Source: Zizania palustris (lineage: Eukaryota > Streptophyta > Magnoliopsida > Poales > Poaceae). From it: DNA of 64,000 bases. The number at the start of each line of letters is the position of its first letter. Within the stretch, counting starts at the first letter, position 1. Of this stretch, positions 56,096 to 64,000 are shown one piece after another. The stretch covers positions 104,823,198 through 104,887,197 of the forward strand of contig JAAALK010000079.1 in NCBI GenBank assembly GCA_019279435.1. The letters are read 5' to 3'. A model generated the notes under the pieces. It searched no databases and was not told the DNA's origin. It saw only the letters and a program-made list of their open reading frames with translations. A program made the position numbers and the translations under genes.

Positions 56096-59000
56096 ATGCC
56101 TCCTAAGCGGAGTGCACCTCGCAATCCCACTCGGAGGTCCTCTCGGATCTCCGGAGAGATACCCTTCGACACAGTCGAAGTCGGAGGATCTTCGACTATC
56201 CCTCCACCTCAAACTCCGCAAGGGGCTTCTATCCCTCGAGGATACGAAACCTCTCCACCAACCCCTTCTACACTCCGACCGCCCGGAGCCACTCTGCCAC
56301 CCTCCATTCCGATTCGAACTGATCATACCAGTTCTCAAGACCCGGAAGGTCCTTCCGGAGGAGATGAAGATAGCCTTGGAGACATGGCCACTCAAATGGC
56401 CAATCTTCAAGCCGAGGTAGCGAGGTGGCGACAAGAGGCTGCGAACAGGCTTCGCCCTCAAGCCACCCCAGCTATCCCCGAAGTGCACGAAGACGACGAT
56501 CTTGACTATCCCGAAGCTCCGGAGAACGCCTCTTACGACAATGAATCTCCGTTGCATCCCGAGCTTCAGAAGGTTCGCTTCGATCCGAGGTTCAAAGCTT
56601 CGAAGCTTTGCAAGTATGCCGGAGATGAAGATCCCAGTGAGTTTGCACGTTCTTATGCCCTAGCAATTGAAGCTAGTGGCGGAGACAGAGAAACTATGGC
56701 GAAATGCTTCCCGTTAGCCCTTCAAGGAGTGGCGTTGAGATGGTTCTGGTCTTTAAAATCAGGATCAATCACTTCATGGTCACAGTTGAAGAAGAAGTTC
56801 ATAAGTAACTTTCAGGGCACCTTCGTGCCCCCCATGTCGACAGGAAGCCTTTTCCAAGTGAAACAGCTCCCCGGAGAAACATTGAGGCAGTACTTCAAGC
56901 GCTTCGCTCACACGAAGTCGCAAATTCGGGGGCTGTCCACATCTTCGGTGGTTGATGCGGCTCGGGAAGGCGTCAGTCATAAAGGCCTTCTGGATAAATT
57001 GCATCGGAAGAGCATCACCACAGTATCACAGTTGATGTCGTACTTCGAGGAGTACTCGAAGTCGGAAGAAGGTTGGCTTCGGAGGACTACTGCTACTTCG
57101 ACAGTGTTGACAGAAGTTAAAGCAGAGGTGAAAACTCCGGTTCAGCCACAAGAATCAGTCCCCGAAGTGCAACATGATAGAAGAAGAGGGCAAAAGCACC
57201 CTCGTTCTGAAGTCTTAAACATTGCACCTCCGCAGAAAGTTGCACCGAGAGTTCCACAGCCTGCGGGGAACAAGTCCGGCGGCTGGAGGCCACCAGGGAA
57301 GACGGCTGGTAAGGGCCAGCCCCTTTTTTGCTGTATTCATGGAGAGAATCGAAGCCATGCAACTGACACCTGCAAGGCTATTCTTACCCTTCGGGGAGAA
57401 TACTTGGAGAGAACTTCGGGTCGAGGTAGTACCGACCGAAGTCCAGCAGCAGCAGTGCGCTCGGAGCCGGTTCAGGCTGTGGCGCGGGTAGAAAATTTTG
57501 ATGCTGCAAGGCATCCTCCGGTGGCCAATGTTATGCCACCTCCGAAGCAAGAAGAAGGGCAAGATAGAGGGAAGAGAGTAGTTCTCCCTATCTCCGGAGG
57601 AGGTACCCTCGGAAGCATGTCCAAGAGACAGCGAAGAGAGTATGTCCGAGAAGTGGGCCACATTGGGACTTCGTCATCTGCAGCTGCAATGCCGGAGTGG
57701 TCTCATGTTCCAATATCTTTCTCTGCGGAGGATGCAGCTGGTATCAAGTTCCCGCACGCAGATCCATTGGTTATTACTGCTGATATTGCAGGGACTGAAG
57801 TCCGAAGGGTGCTAATTGACGGAGGTAGCTCGGCAGATATTATATTTGTGCAAGCCTTCGATCAGTTATGTATTTCCCGAAAGCATCTCCTTCCAGCGGT
57901 TCGTCCTCTGCAAGGCTTCGCAGGACCTCCGCTAGATGCACTTGGCCAGATAGGCCTGGAAGTAACCTTCGGAGAAGGTTTACTAGCCCGAACTGAGGAA
58001 GTTATCTTTGATGTAGTAGATGCCCCGTACGCTTATAATGTTATCTTTGGGCGAGGCATGTTGAATCAGTTCGGAGCTGTGGCGCATCACAATTACTTGT
58101 GCATGAAGATGCCCACACAGTTAGGAGTTCTAACAATCTTCGGAGATCAAGCCATGGCTCGGAGGGCAGAATATGGTCATGGACCTCCTCTTGATCCGAG
58201 GCAAGTAAACAATGTCCAAGATAATGGAGAAATTTTTTCAGCTTCCTCCGAAGCTTCGAAGAAGTCATTTCCAAGACCAAGTCCCGAAGGAGAGATTGCA
58301 ACAAAGGTCATTGTCAAAGATGGTAAAGAATACACTTTTCAGTTTGGTAAAGATTTACCTCCCGAAGTTGCAACTTCCTTGGAAAAGGTTGTAGGAGAAA
58401 ATTTGGATGTCTTCGCCTGGTCTGACGAAGATATCACCGGAGTCGATCGGGATATTATTGAGCACAGCTTGCTTGTAAACCCGAAGGCCCGGCCTGTTCG
58501 ACAAGGGCTCCGGAAGATGTCCGCAGAGAGAGCTGCTCTAGCTAAGGACGAAGTTGAGAAACTGTTGAAGGCTGGGATTATCAGAGAAGTGGCCCATACA
58601 GAGTGGTTAGCCAACCCAGTCTTCGTCAGGAAGAAATCCTCCGGAAAGTGGCGCATGTGCATTGATTTCACATCATTGAATAAAGCGTGCCCACGTGACC
58701 CCTACCCCATGCCCCGAATTGATCAACTAGTTGACTCCACTGCAGGTTCGGAGTTACTAAGCTTCCTCGACGCGTATTCCGGCTATCATCAAATATGGTT
58801 GAAGCGCGAAGATGAAATCAAGACGAGCTTTGTAACTCCTTCGGGAGTCTTCTGCTATGTAAGAATGCCTTTCGGCCTAAGAAATGCCGGGGCTACTTTT
58901 TCAAGATTAGTTGCTAAGGCTCTAGGTCATCAACTAGGTCGCAATGTGGAGGCCTATATGGATGATATTGTAATAAAGAGTGCTTTAAAGCACCAACATA

Positions 59001-61492
59001 GCCTAGACTTAGCAGAAACATTCAATAGCCTTCGGGCATGTGGGATCCGCCTTAACCCCGAAAAATGTATATTCGGAGCTAAGGCTGGAAAGTTGTTAGG
59101 GTACTTAGTTTCAAGCAGGGGAATTGAAGCTAGCCCTACTCAGATAACTGCGCTGCAGAAGATGGCTCCTCCGGAGAATATAAAGCAAGTGCAAAAGCTG
59201 ACCGGACGTCTGGCCGCACTTAGCAGGTTTTTATCAAGGTCTGCGGAGAGGAGCTTGCCAATCTTTAAAGCTTTGAAAGGGTCCGAAGATTTTGCATGGA
59301 CACCGGAGTGTCAGAAAAGCTTCGAAGATATTAAAGATTATCTCAGCAATCTTGCTACACTTACGGTGCCTATTGCGGACGAAACCCTACTTCTGTATCT
59401 TGCAGCCACAGGCTCAGCAGTCAGCGCAGTCCTTGTCAGAGAAGCTGATATCAATGGGAAGTTGGTCCAAAATCCTGTCTATTTTGTATCCGAAGCATTG
59501 TCAGGAGCGAAGACAAGATACTCCGAACTTGAGAAGTTCGTTTATGCTCTGATAATGGCTTCGAGGAAGCTAAGACATTATTTTTTGGCTCACAATGTAA
59601 TTGTACCAACTTCGTATCCTTTAGGAGATATGCTCCGAAGCAAAGATTCCACTGGAAGAATTGGAAAGTGGGCAGTAGAACTAGCACCCTTCGGCATATC
59701 TTTCCTGGCAAGGACAGCTATCAAATCTCAAGTCCTAGCAGACTTCGTAGCAGAGTGGACTCCACCTGCGAAGTTGACTCCGGAGAAATCAGATGACGGA
59801 GTTTGGACTATTTACTCCGATGGGGCTTTCCAAGCATCCGGAGCAGGCATTGGGGCAGTATTAATTTCTCCATCAGGACAAAGAGCAATGTACTCCGCAA
59901 GACTCAACTTTAAGTCTACCAATAATATAGCGGAGTACGAAGGAATATTATTGGGACTCCGGAAAGCACGTGCTCTAGGGGCTACAAGAATAATTATAAA
60001 AACAGATTCTCAGATAGTAGCAGGGCACGTAGACAAAAGTTTTCAAGTCCGACATCCACAGCTTGCAAAGTATTTCGAAGAAATTCGCAAGATCGAAGCA
60101 CATTTCAAGGGTATTTCCATTCGGAGTATACCAAGAGCTGAAAATGTGCAAGCGGACATTTTAGCGAAGGCTGCTGCCGGAGCTGTGGATGTGCCTGACG
60201 AAGCTTTCTATGAGGAGCTCAATATACCTTCGGTGCCACAAGTTACTTCTGCAGAGATTCTCTGCATTCCTAGTGCAGATTGGAAAGATTCAATCATAGA
60301 ACTCTTGCAAGGAGGAACGAATTTGCCCGAAGAGCCCCAATTGTCAAGGTTAAAGCTCAGAGCAAGAAACTATCAGTTAATCAACGGTATATTATACAAG
60401 GCCGGAGTATGTTCCCCTCTACTCCGATGTATATCTCAAGCCGAAGGCCAAGAAATTCTTCGAGAAATTCACGAAGGCCTTTGTGGAAGTCATTTAGCCC
60501 CTAGAGCTCTGGCAGGAAAAACAATTCGCCAGGGGCTTTATTGGCCCACAATAACAGCTGATGCGGAGAGCTTGGTCCGCACTTGTCAAGGATGTCAGTG
60601 GATGGGTCGACGGAGTCATCGCCCACCAACAGCTCTTCAAGTCATTGCTCCGGTATGGCCTATGGCCAGATGGGGTATGGATCTAATTGGTCCCTTTCCG
60701 TTAGCAAAGGGAAATCTGAAGTTCGCAGTGGTAGCTATTGAATATTTCTCTAAGTGGGTGGAAGCAGAACCCTTAACAGCTATCACTTCGAATAATGTAC
60801 AGAAATTCTTCTGGAAAAACATTATTTGCAGGTTCGGAGTGCCTAGATATCTCACAGTTGATAATGGAACACAGTTCGACGCAGAACCCTTCAGGAAGTT
60901 TTGCGAAGACTTAGGCATTCAACTATGTTTTGCTGCAGTGAGACATCCTCAGTCAAATGGAGCAGTTGAGCGAGCCAATGGAAATATCTTATCAGGGCTA
61001 AATCGAAGAATAGTAGGATTATCAAAGGGACTGTGGACCGAAGAGCTTCCGAAGATTCTGTGGTCCATTCGGACTACGCAAACAAGGTCCACAGGTTTTA
61101 CTCCGTTCAGACTACTATTCGGAGATGAAGCTATGACTCCAACGGAGCTCAAAGGAGGATCACTTCGCAGCACCGAACCAGACATCGAAGAAGAAAGACA
61201 AGCTTCGTTAGATTTGTCAGAAGAGACAAGGCTTCGAGCTGTAGCTAATTTATCAAAATATCATCAGCAGACGAAGACTTGGTATGACCCGAAGGTTAAG
61301 CTCAGCGAGTTAAGGCCGGGTCATCTTGTTCTACGAAGCATCGTAGCACCAGGGAAGCTAGGCAATAAATGGGAAGGTCCATATCTAATCGTCCGCTCGG
61401 GGCGCCCTGGTTCATTTAAATTAGCTAATTTAGAAGGTGAAGAGTTAGCACATACTTGGCATGCGGAGCACCTAAAGCGATACTTCGCATAA
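56096..61492 (+). CDS. T7 Gag-Pol polyprotein, intact
   Basis: One 1798-codon frame from MPPKRSAPRN to KRYFA. Gag fills about residues 1-500, with a Cys/His knuckle (CCIHGENRSHATDTC) near 410-425. The aspartic protease site VLIDGGSSADIIF (D-G-G) is near 574. RT covers about 730-960 with MPFGLRNAGATF and the AYMDDIVIKS box near 953. RNase H follows at about 1090-1200. The archaeal-type second RNase H is at about 1236-1360 (IYSDGAFQASGAG, NNIAEYEGILLGL, IKTDSQ, NVQADILAKAA). Integrase: HHCC at about 1457-1505, GMDLIGPFP (Asp near 1528), VDNGTQFD (Asp near 1587), GAVERANG (Glu near 1623). The C-terminus ends HTWHAEHLKRYFA. RNA would be made from the LTR TATA box; Gag and Pol are not separated by a stop, so processing by the protease is presumed. 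No defect seen. Confidence 0.95.
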   Translation: MPPKRSAPRNPTRRSSRISGEIPFDTVEVGGSSTIPPPQTPQGASIPRGYETSPPTPSTLRPPGATLPPSIPIRTDHTSSQDPEGPSGGDEDSLGDMATQMANLQAEVARWRQEAANRLRPQATPAIPEVHEDDDLDYPEAPENASYDNESPLHPELQKVRFDPRFKASKLCKYAGDEDPSEFARSYALAIEASGGDRETMAKCFPLALQGVALRWFWSLKSGSITSWSQLKKKFISNFQGTFVPPMSTGSLFQVKQLPGETLRQYFKRFAHTKSQIRGLSTSSVVDAAREGVSHKGLLDKLHRKSITTVSQLMSYFEEYSKSEEGWLRRTTATSTVLTEVKAEVKTPVQPQESVPEVQHDRRRGQKHPRSEVLNIAPPQKVAPRVPQPAGNKSGGWRPPGKTAGKGQPLFCCIHGENRSHATDTCKAILTLRGEYLERTSGRGSTDRSPAAAVRSEPVQAVARVENFDAARHPPVANVMPPPKQEEGQDRGKRVVLPISGGGTLGSMSKRQRREYVREVGHIGTSSSAAAMPEWSHVPISFSAEDAAGIKFPHADPLVITADIAGTEVRRVLIDGGSSADIIFVQAFDQLCISRKHLLPAVRPLQGFAGPPLDALGQIGLEVTFGEGLLARTEEVIFDVVDAPYAYNVIFGRGMLNQFGAVAHHNYLCMKMPTQLGVLTIFGDQAMARRAEYGHGPPLDPRQVNNVQDNGEIFSASSEASKKSFPRPSPEGEIATKVIVKDGKEYTFQFGKDLPPEVATSLEKVVGENLDVFAWSDEDITGVDRDIIEHSLLVNPKARPVRQGLRKMSAERAALAKDEVEKLLKAGIIREVAHTEWLANPVFVRKKSSGKWRMCIDFTSLNKACPRDPYPMPRIDQLVDSTAGSELLSFLDAYSGYHQIWLKREDEIKTSFVTPSGVFCYVRMPFGLRNAGATFSRLVAKALGHQLGRNVEAYMDDIVIKSALKHQHSLDLAETFNSLRACGIRLNPEKCIFGAKAGKLLGYLVSSRGIEASPTQITALQKMAPPENIKQVQKLTGRLAALSRFLSRSAERSLPIFKALKGSEDFAWTPECQKSFEDIKDYLSNLATLTVPIADETLLLYLAATGSAVSAVLVREADINGKLVQNPVYFVSEALSGAKTRYSELEKFVYALIMASRKLRHYFLAHNVIVPTSYPLGDMLRSKDSTGRIGKWAVELAPFGISFLARTAIKSQVLADFVAEWTPPAKLTPEKSDDGVWTIYSDGAFQASGAGIGAVLISPSGQRAMYSARLNFKSTNNIAEYEGILLGLRKARALGATRIIIKTDSQIVAGHVDKSFQVRHPQLAKYFEEIRKIEAHFKGISIRSIPRAENVQADILAKAAAGAVDVPDEAFYEELNIPSVPQVTSAEILCIPSADWKDSIIELLQGGTNLPEEPQLSRLKLRARNYQLINGILYKAGVCSPLLRCISQAEGQEILREIHEGLCGSHLAPRALAGKTIRQGLYWPTITADAESLVRTCQGCQWMGRRSHRPPTALQVIAPVWPMARWGMDLIGPFPLAKGNLKFAVVAIEYFSKWVEAEPLTAITSNNVQKFFWKNIICRFGVPRYLTVDNGTQFDAEPFRKFCEDLGIQLCFAAVRHPQSNGAVERANGNILSGLNRRIVGLSKGLWTEELPKILWSIRTTQTRSTGFTPFRLLFGDEAMTPTELKGGSLRSTEPDIEEERQASLDLSEETRLRAVANLSKYHQQTKTWYDPKVKLSELRPGHLVLRSIVAPGKLGNKWEGPYLIVRSGRPGSFKLANLEGEELAHTWHAEHLKRYFA

Positions 61493-61750
61493 GGGCTCCT
61501 TGTAATTCGCTTGTAATCACCTCTAAATTAATAAAGCGTACATCCTGTAGCGTGCCTTCCCCTTGACGCTCCTAGTCTCCCGAGCGGACGCGCTGGGACG
61601 GAAGTCGTTCGAGAGGGAAGTGTATTAAGCAGGGCTGTATTTCCGGACTTCGAACCCATAAAGTCGAAGCCTCCGGTGTGGTGGCTGAAATCCATCCGGA
61701 GCCCAAGCTGATACCTTGTAGGCATCCGTAAAAGAGCCAATACCACATTC

Positions 61751-62110
61751 TACGGAGTCCAAGCTTCGGCTGGTAGACTTCCGTAAAAAGAGCCGAAGGT
61801 GGCCAAAATCTGCGGAGTCCAAGCTGCAGCTTGTCAGACTTCCGTAAAAAGAGCCGTAGGTGGCCAAATTCTGCGAAGTCCAAGCTCCGGCTGGTAGACT
61901 TCTGCAAAAAAGAGCCCAAGTGGCCAAATTCTGCGAAGTCCAAGCTCCGGCTGGTAGACTTCTGCAAAAAAGAGCCCAAGTGGCCAAATTCTGCGAAGTC
62001 CAAGCTCCGGCTGGTAGACTTCTGCAAAAATAGCCGAAGGTGGCTACAATTTCTGCGAAATCCAAGCTCCGGCTGGTAGATTTCCGCAAAAAACAGCCGA
62101 AGGTGGCTAA
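61751..62110 (+). repeat. T7 3' region: about six 60 bp tandem units
   Basis: 61861-61920 and 61921-61980 are identical 60 bp units; 61981-62040 is nearly so. More diverged copies lie on both sides. The core is GTCCAAGCTCCGGCTGGTAG followed by ACTTCYGYAAAAA and GCC. Minus-strand frames with repeated K-S-T-S-R-S-L-D are by-products. Confidence 0.95.
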
Positions 62111-62478
62111 AGCAAAACAGCATTTAAGCCATGAGCTTCGAATGATTGTTCATATGCGTCCAAAGTGACAAAATTTTTTAAGACACTAAAGTGTCCTGGG
62201 AGTTATCTCAATTGATTTCTTTCATGAAATAAACAAAGGTACCAAGTTACCATTCTTCTGACTACAAATAGTCAAAGACATCTCATAAAGATTTCAAAAG
62301 ATCTTTAAAAATGACAGAGGGGCTCCGAACCCCCAAAAATTGTACTCCGAAGTTTTTCTTTGCGCATAACCATCTTTGAATACAGTTCGAAGTTGCTTAT
62401 ACCCAAAGAGGGGCTAGTAATATGGAGACAATTTTAAATCGGCATTCATTATTGAAACAAATGTGTTTACAGACTACA
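62111..62478. other. T7 spacer between tandem units and antisense gene
   Basis: About 370 bp alignable with 42145-42509 of T4 (shared GACACTAAAGTGTCC and AGAGGGGCTCCGA). The palindromic GACACTAAAGTGTC is near 62191 and in T4 near 42211. No gene seen. Confidence 0.5.
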
Positions 62479-62958
62479 TTATGAAAAATTGGTATCTATA
62501 CCAAGAAGGAATCGGAGACCTCTTCGGTCCCGAGAGCTAGGGGTGGAACGACTAGTTCCAACATCGGAAGTTCTAAGAACTTTACGTTTAACTCTCTTCC
62601 TCCCCTTCGAAGCTCTAAAATCCTTCTGCTCTTGTTGAAGCTCGGCCCAAGTTCGAAGCCGCTCGGGGCTTCTCTCCCAGCTTCTAAGATCTTCAGATCT
62701 TTTATTTTGGGCTTCACCTTCGTCTTCGGACCAATTAGTGTCTTCAGAAGACGAGGTGTTTGCGTCGCTCTCTTTATTTTCCTCTTTAATATAAGACAAT
62801 ACGTCTTTGATTACTTCGGGCGCAATAACGCCGGAGTCATCTCGAGGGATAAGGAATCGAGGACGTTTATAACTCTTTAGAAGTTCGAAGGTGTTCCACA
62901 GTGAGCGAAGTTCGCTGTTAAGCTCTAACACTTCGATATCTTCCATAAGAGGCAAAGC
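62479..62958 (-). CDS. T7 antisense gene, last exon
   Basis: After the acceptor ATTTTTAG (62959) it reads ALPLMEDIEVLELNSELRSLW, SYKRPRFLIPRDDSGVIAPEV, VLSYIKEENKESDANTSSSE, RSWERSPERLRTWAELQQEQ, KGRKRVKRKVLRTSDVG, ending GIDTNFS-stop at 62479. It is open throughout, acidic in the middle and basic near the end (RKRVKRKVLR could be a nuclear localisation signal). T4 and T1 carry decayed versions. Confidence 0.8.
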   Translation of the reverse strand, partial: ALPLMEDIEVLELNSELRSLWNTFELLKSYKRPRFLIPRDDSGVIAPEVIKDVLSYIKEENKESDANTSSSEDTNWSEDEGEAQNKRSEDLRSWERSPERLRTWAELQQEQKDFRASKGRKRVKRKVLRTSDVGTSRSTPSSRDRRGLRFLLGIDTNFS

Positions 62959-63045
62959 CTAAAAATATGACAAACAAGATTTTCATTGATAAATATTTAC
63001 AAGCATCAGCTTTACATAATCAAAAAATCCTAAATAATCCTAAAC

Positions 63046-63870
63046 CTGCGGGTTCGGAGGAGGCTGACTGCTCGAAGCTTGGCTCCGAACTTGCTTTTGG
63101 CGTTGGCCTTCGTCAATCCAAGCCTTGATCGCAGATCGACCTTCGGCTCTCCATGAAGTCTGGAAGGCTCGCCAAGCAACAGCTACACCTTCGGAAGGTT
63201 TTAAAAGTCGGTCGTCGTCGAAGATGATGGAGCCCTGTGCGCTCGGAGTGATTGATCGGCCCAAATCCTCGTAGTAGCGAAGTATTCCAAGGGCAGACAC
63301 TTGTCCGGAGAGTTCTCCATAACGTATGCCTGCCGTCTTCATTTGCTTCGCTGCTCCTTGGATCCTCTTTAGCCGGCGCAGCAGAGTTACATTGTCATCC
63401 GAAGGTAGTGATCCAGTAGTACCGAAGTACTCCAAGACACCTAACATTTGTTCGATGACCTCCGAAGCCACCTTCTCGGACTTAACCTTTTCTTCAATAA
63501 GCATATCCTTGGCCGAAGTTGTTTCAGCTAAAACTCCGGAGATTCGAGCGTTCTCCGTAGTCAAAGCATTCTTTTGAGTTCGGAGTTGGCCAGCCTCTTC
63601 TTGTAGCCTTACAAGTGCGGAGTCCTTCGCAGCATCCTCCGTCCGCAGTCTTTCAATCTCCGCTCGAAGCACAACTCTTTCTGCTTCGAGCTCTTTCCTT
63701 GCAGCTTCCAAACTTTGCCTAGCCCTTCGCTCTGCTATTATCACATTGTCCATTTGAGATACTCGACCTTCGGAGAAGTTAAGATTTCTTTGAAGAGTTT
63801 CGTTCTCTTCCCGAAGTTGAGCAATTTCGTTTTCATTCGACAAAGCTGCAGCGCGGGCTAAGACTGCTTG
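63046..63870 (-). CDS. T7 antisense gene, coiled-coil exon
   Basis: Open over 275 codons between an acceptor TTCTTAG (63871) and a donor CCGCAG/GTTTAG (63046/63045). It reads QAVLARAAALSNENEIAQLR, then heptads (RARQSLEAARKELEAERVVL, LRTQKNALTTENARISGVL), LGVLEYFGTTGSLPSDD, AAKQMKTAGIRYGELSGQVS, AIKAWIDEGQRQKQ and a Ser/Gln/Pro tail. The introns are 73 bp (63943-63871) and 87 bp (63045-62959). No stops, unlike T4. A dimerising nuclear or cytoplasmic protein is conceivable; function unknown. Confidence 0.85.
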
Positions 63871-63943
63871 CTAAGAAAAAGAAAAACTAGAATAAGAAAT
63901 TATTCATATATAATTCATTATTTGGTTCGAAGATGCTTTATAC

Positions 63944-64000
63944 CTGATAAGCTGCTCTTTCCACAGCAAGGTTAAGCTCCGAACCCTTCACTCTGCTTAA
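63944..64000 (-). CDS. T7 antisense gene, end of the preceding exon (partial)
   Basis: The minus strand at the window edge reads LSRVKGSELNLAVERAAYQ and ends at the donor CAG/GTATAA (63944/63943, phase 0). T4 has SEAEGSELNAAMERAAYQ at the same place. The rest of the gene is outside the window. Confidence 0.75.

Larger units (their letters stand above)
55539..64000 (+). mobile_element. T7: young Tat-lineage element, 3' end outside the window
   Basis: 5' LTR, primer site, intact gag-pol, tandem repeats, and the 3' exons of an open antisense gene. It is inserted in T6 after CCCAC (55534-55538). No polypurine tract precedes its LTR, only integrase codons, which excludes reading this LTR as the 3' LTR of T6. 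The 3' LTR should lie about 2.5-3 kb beyond the window, judged from T4. Confidence 0.92.

Noticed and set aside
61572..62123. Minus-strand open frame with repeated K-S-T-S-R-S-L-D-F-A-E peptides
   Set aside because: It is a by-product of the 60 bp tandem units, whose length is a multiple of three.

Overview
This window is plant nuclear repeat DNA with no host gene. Everything I can support belongs to LTR retrotransposons or their relics. Grass (Poaceae) origin is my inference, from Tat-lineage Ty3/Gypsy elements with a dual RNase H and an antisense extra gene, Sirevirus-like Copia elements, and a centromeric CRM-type chromovirus. The CRM copy suggests a centromeric or pericentromeric location.

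Layout. T1 (1-16472, + strand) is an old Tat element. It is interrupted by a deleted Copia element S1 (1982-7800), which itself holds a solo LTR (5374-7394), and by a second solo LTR (10151-13399). S2 (16473-27250, +) is a Copia element inserted in T1. Its 5' LTR is split by a small non-autonomous CRM element (16675-21921, target duplication CTAGG). T2 (27251-28927, -) is the 3' end of a Tat element inserted in the S2 integrase region. T3 (28928-47496, -) is another Tat family inserted in T2. T4 (35807-47023, +) is a complete Tat element inside T3 with target duplication CCTTC. T5 (47497-50455, -) is inserted in the gag of T3. T6 (50456-55538, +) is inserted in T5. T7 (55539 to the window end, +) is inserted in the integrase region of T6. 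The longest chain is T1 > S2 > T2 > T3 > T5 > T6 > T7, seven levels, so the right-hand halves of most of these elements lie outside the window.

Function. T7 has one uninterrupted gag-protease-RT-RNase H-archaeal-type RNase H-integrase frame of 1798 codons and looks recently active. T6 was open up to the point where T7 hit it. T4, T3, T1 and S2 are decayed. The Tat elements of the T1/T2/T4/T5/T7 group also carry, between integrase and 3' LTR and on the opposite strand, a multi-exon gene. It resembles plant proteins annotated as putative gypsy-type transposon (Transposase_28-like), followed by a coiled coil. Intron positions, phases and even lengths are shared between copies, and each 5' end seen has its own TATA box. 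This antisense spliced gene is the most interesting system here. Also notable are a hairpin at the U5 end of each Tat LTR family, a gag-less and RT-less CRM that keeps its LTRs and centromere-targeting tail, and tandem 59-60 bp monomers in the Tat 3' regions, organised as 118 bp dimers in T1.
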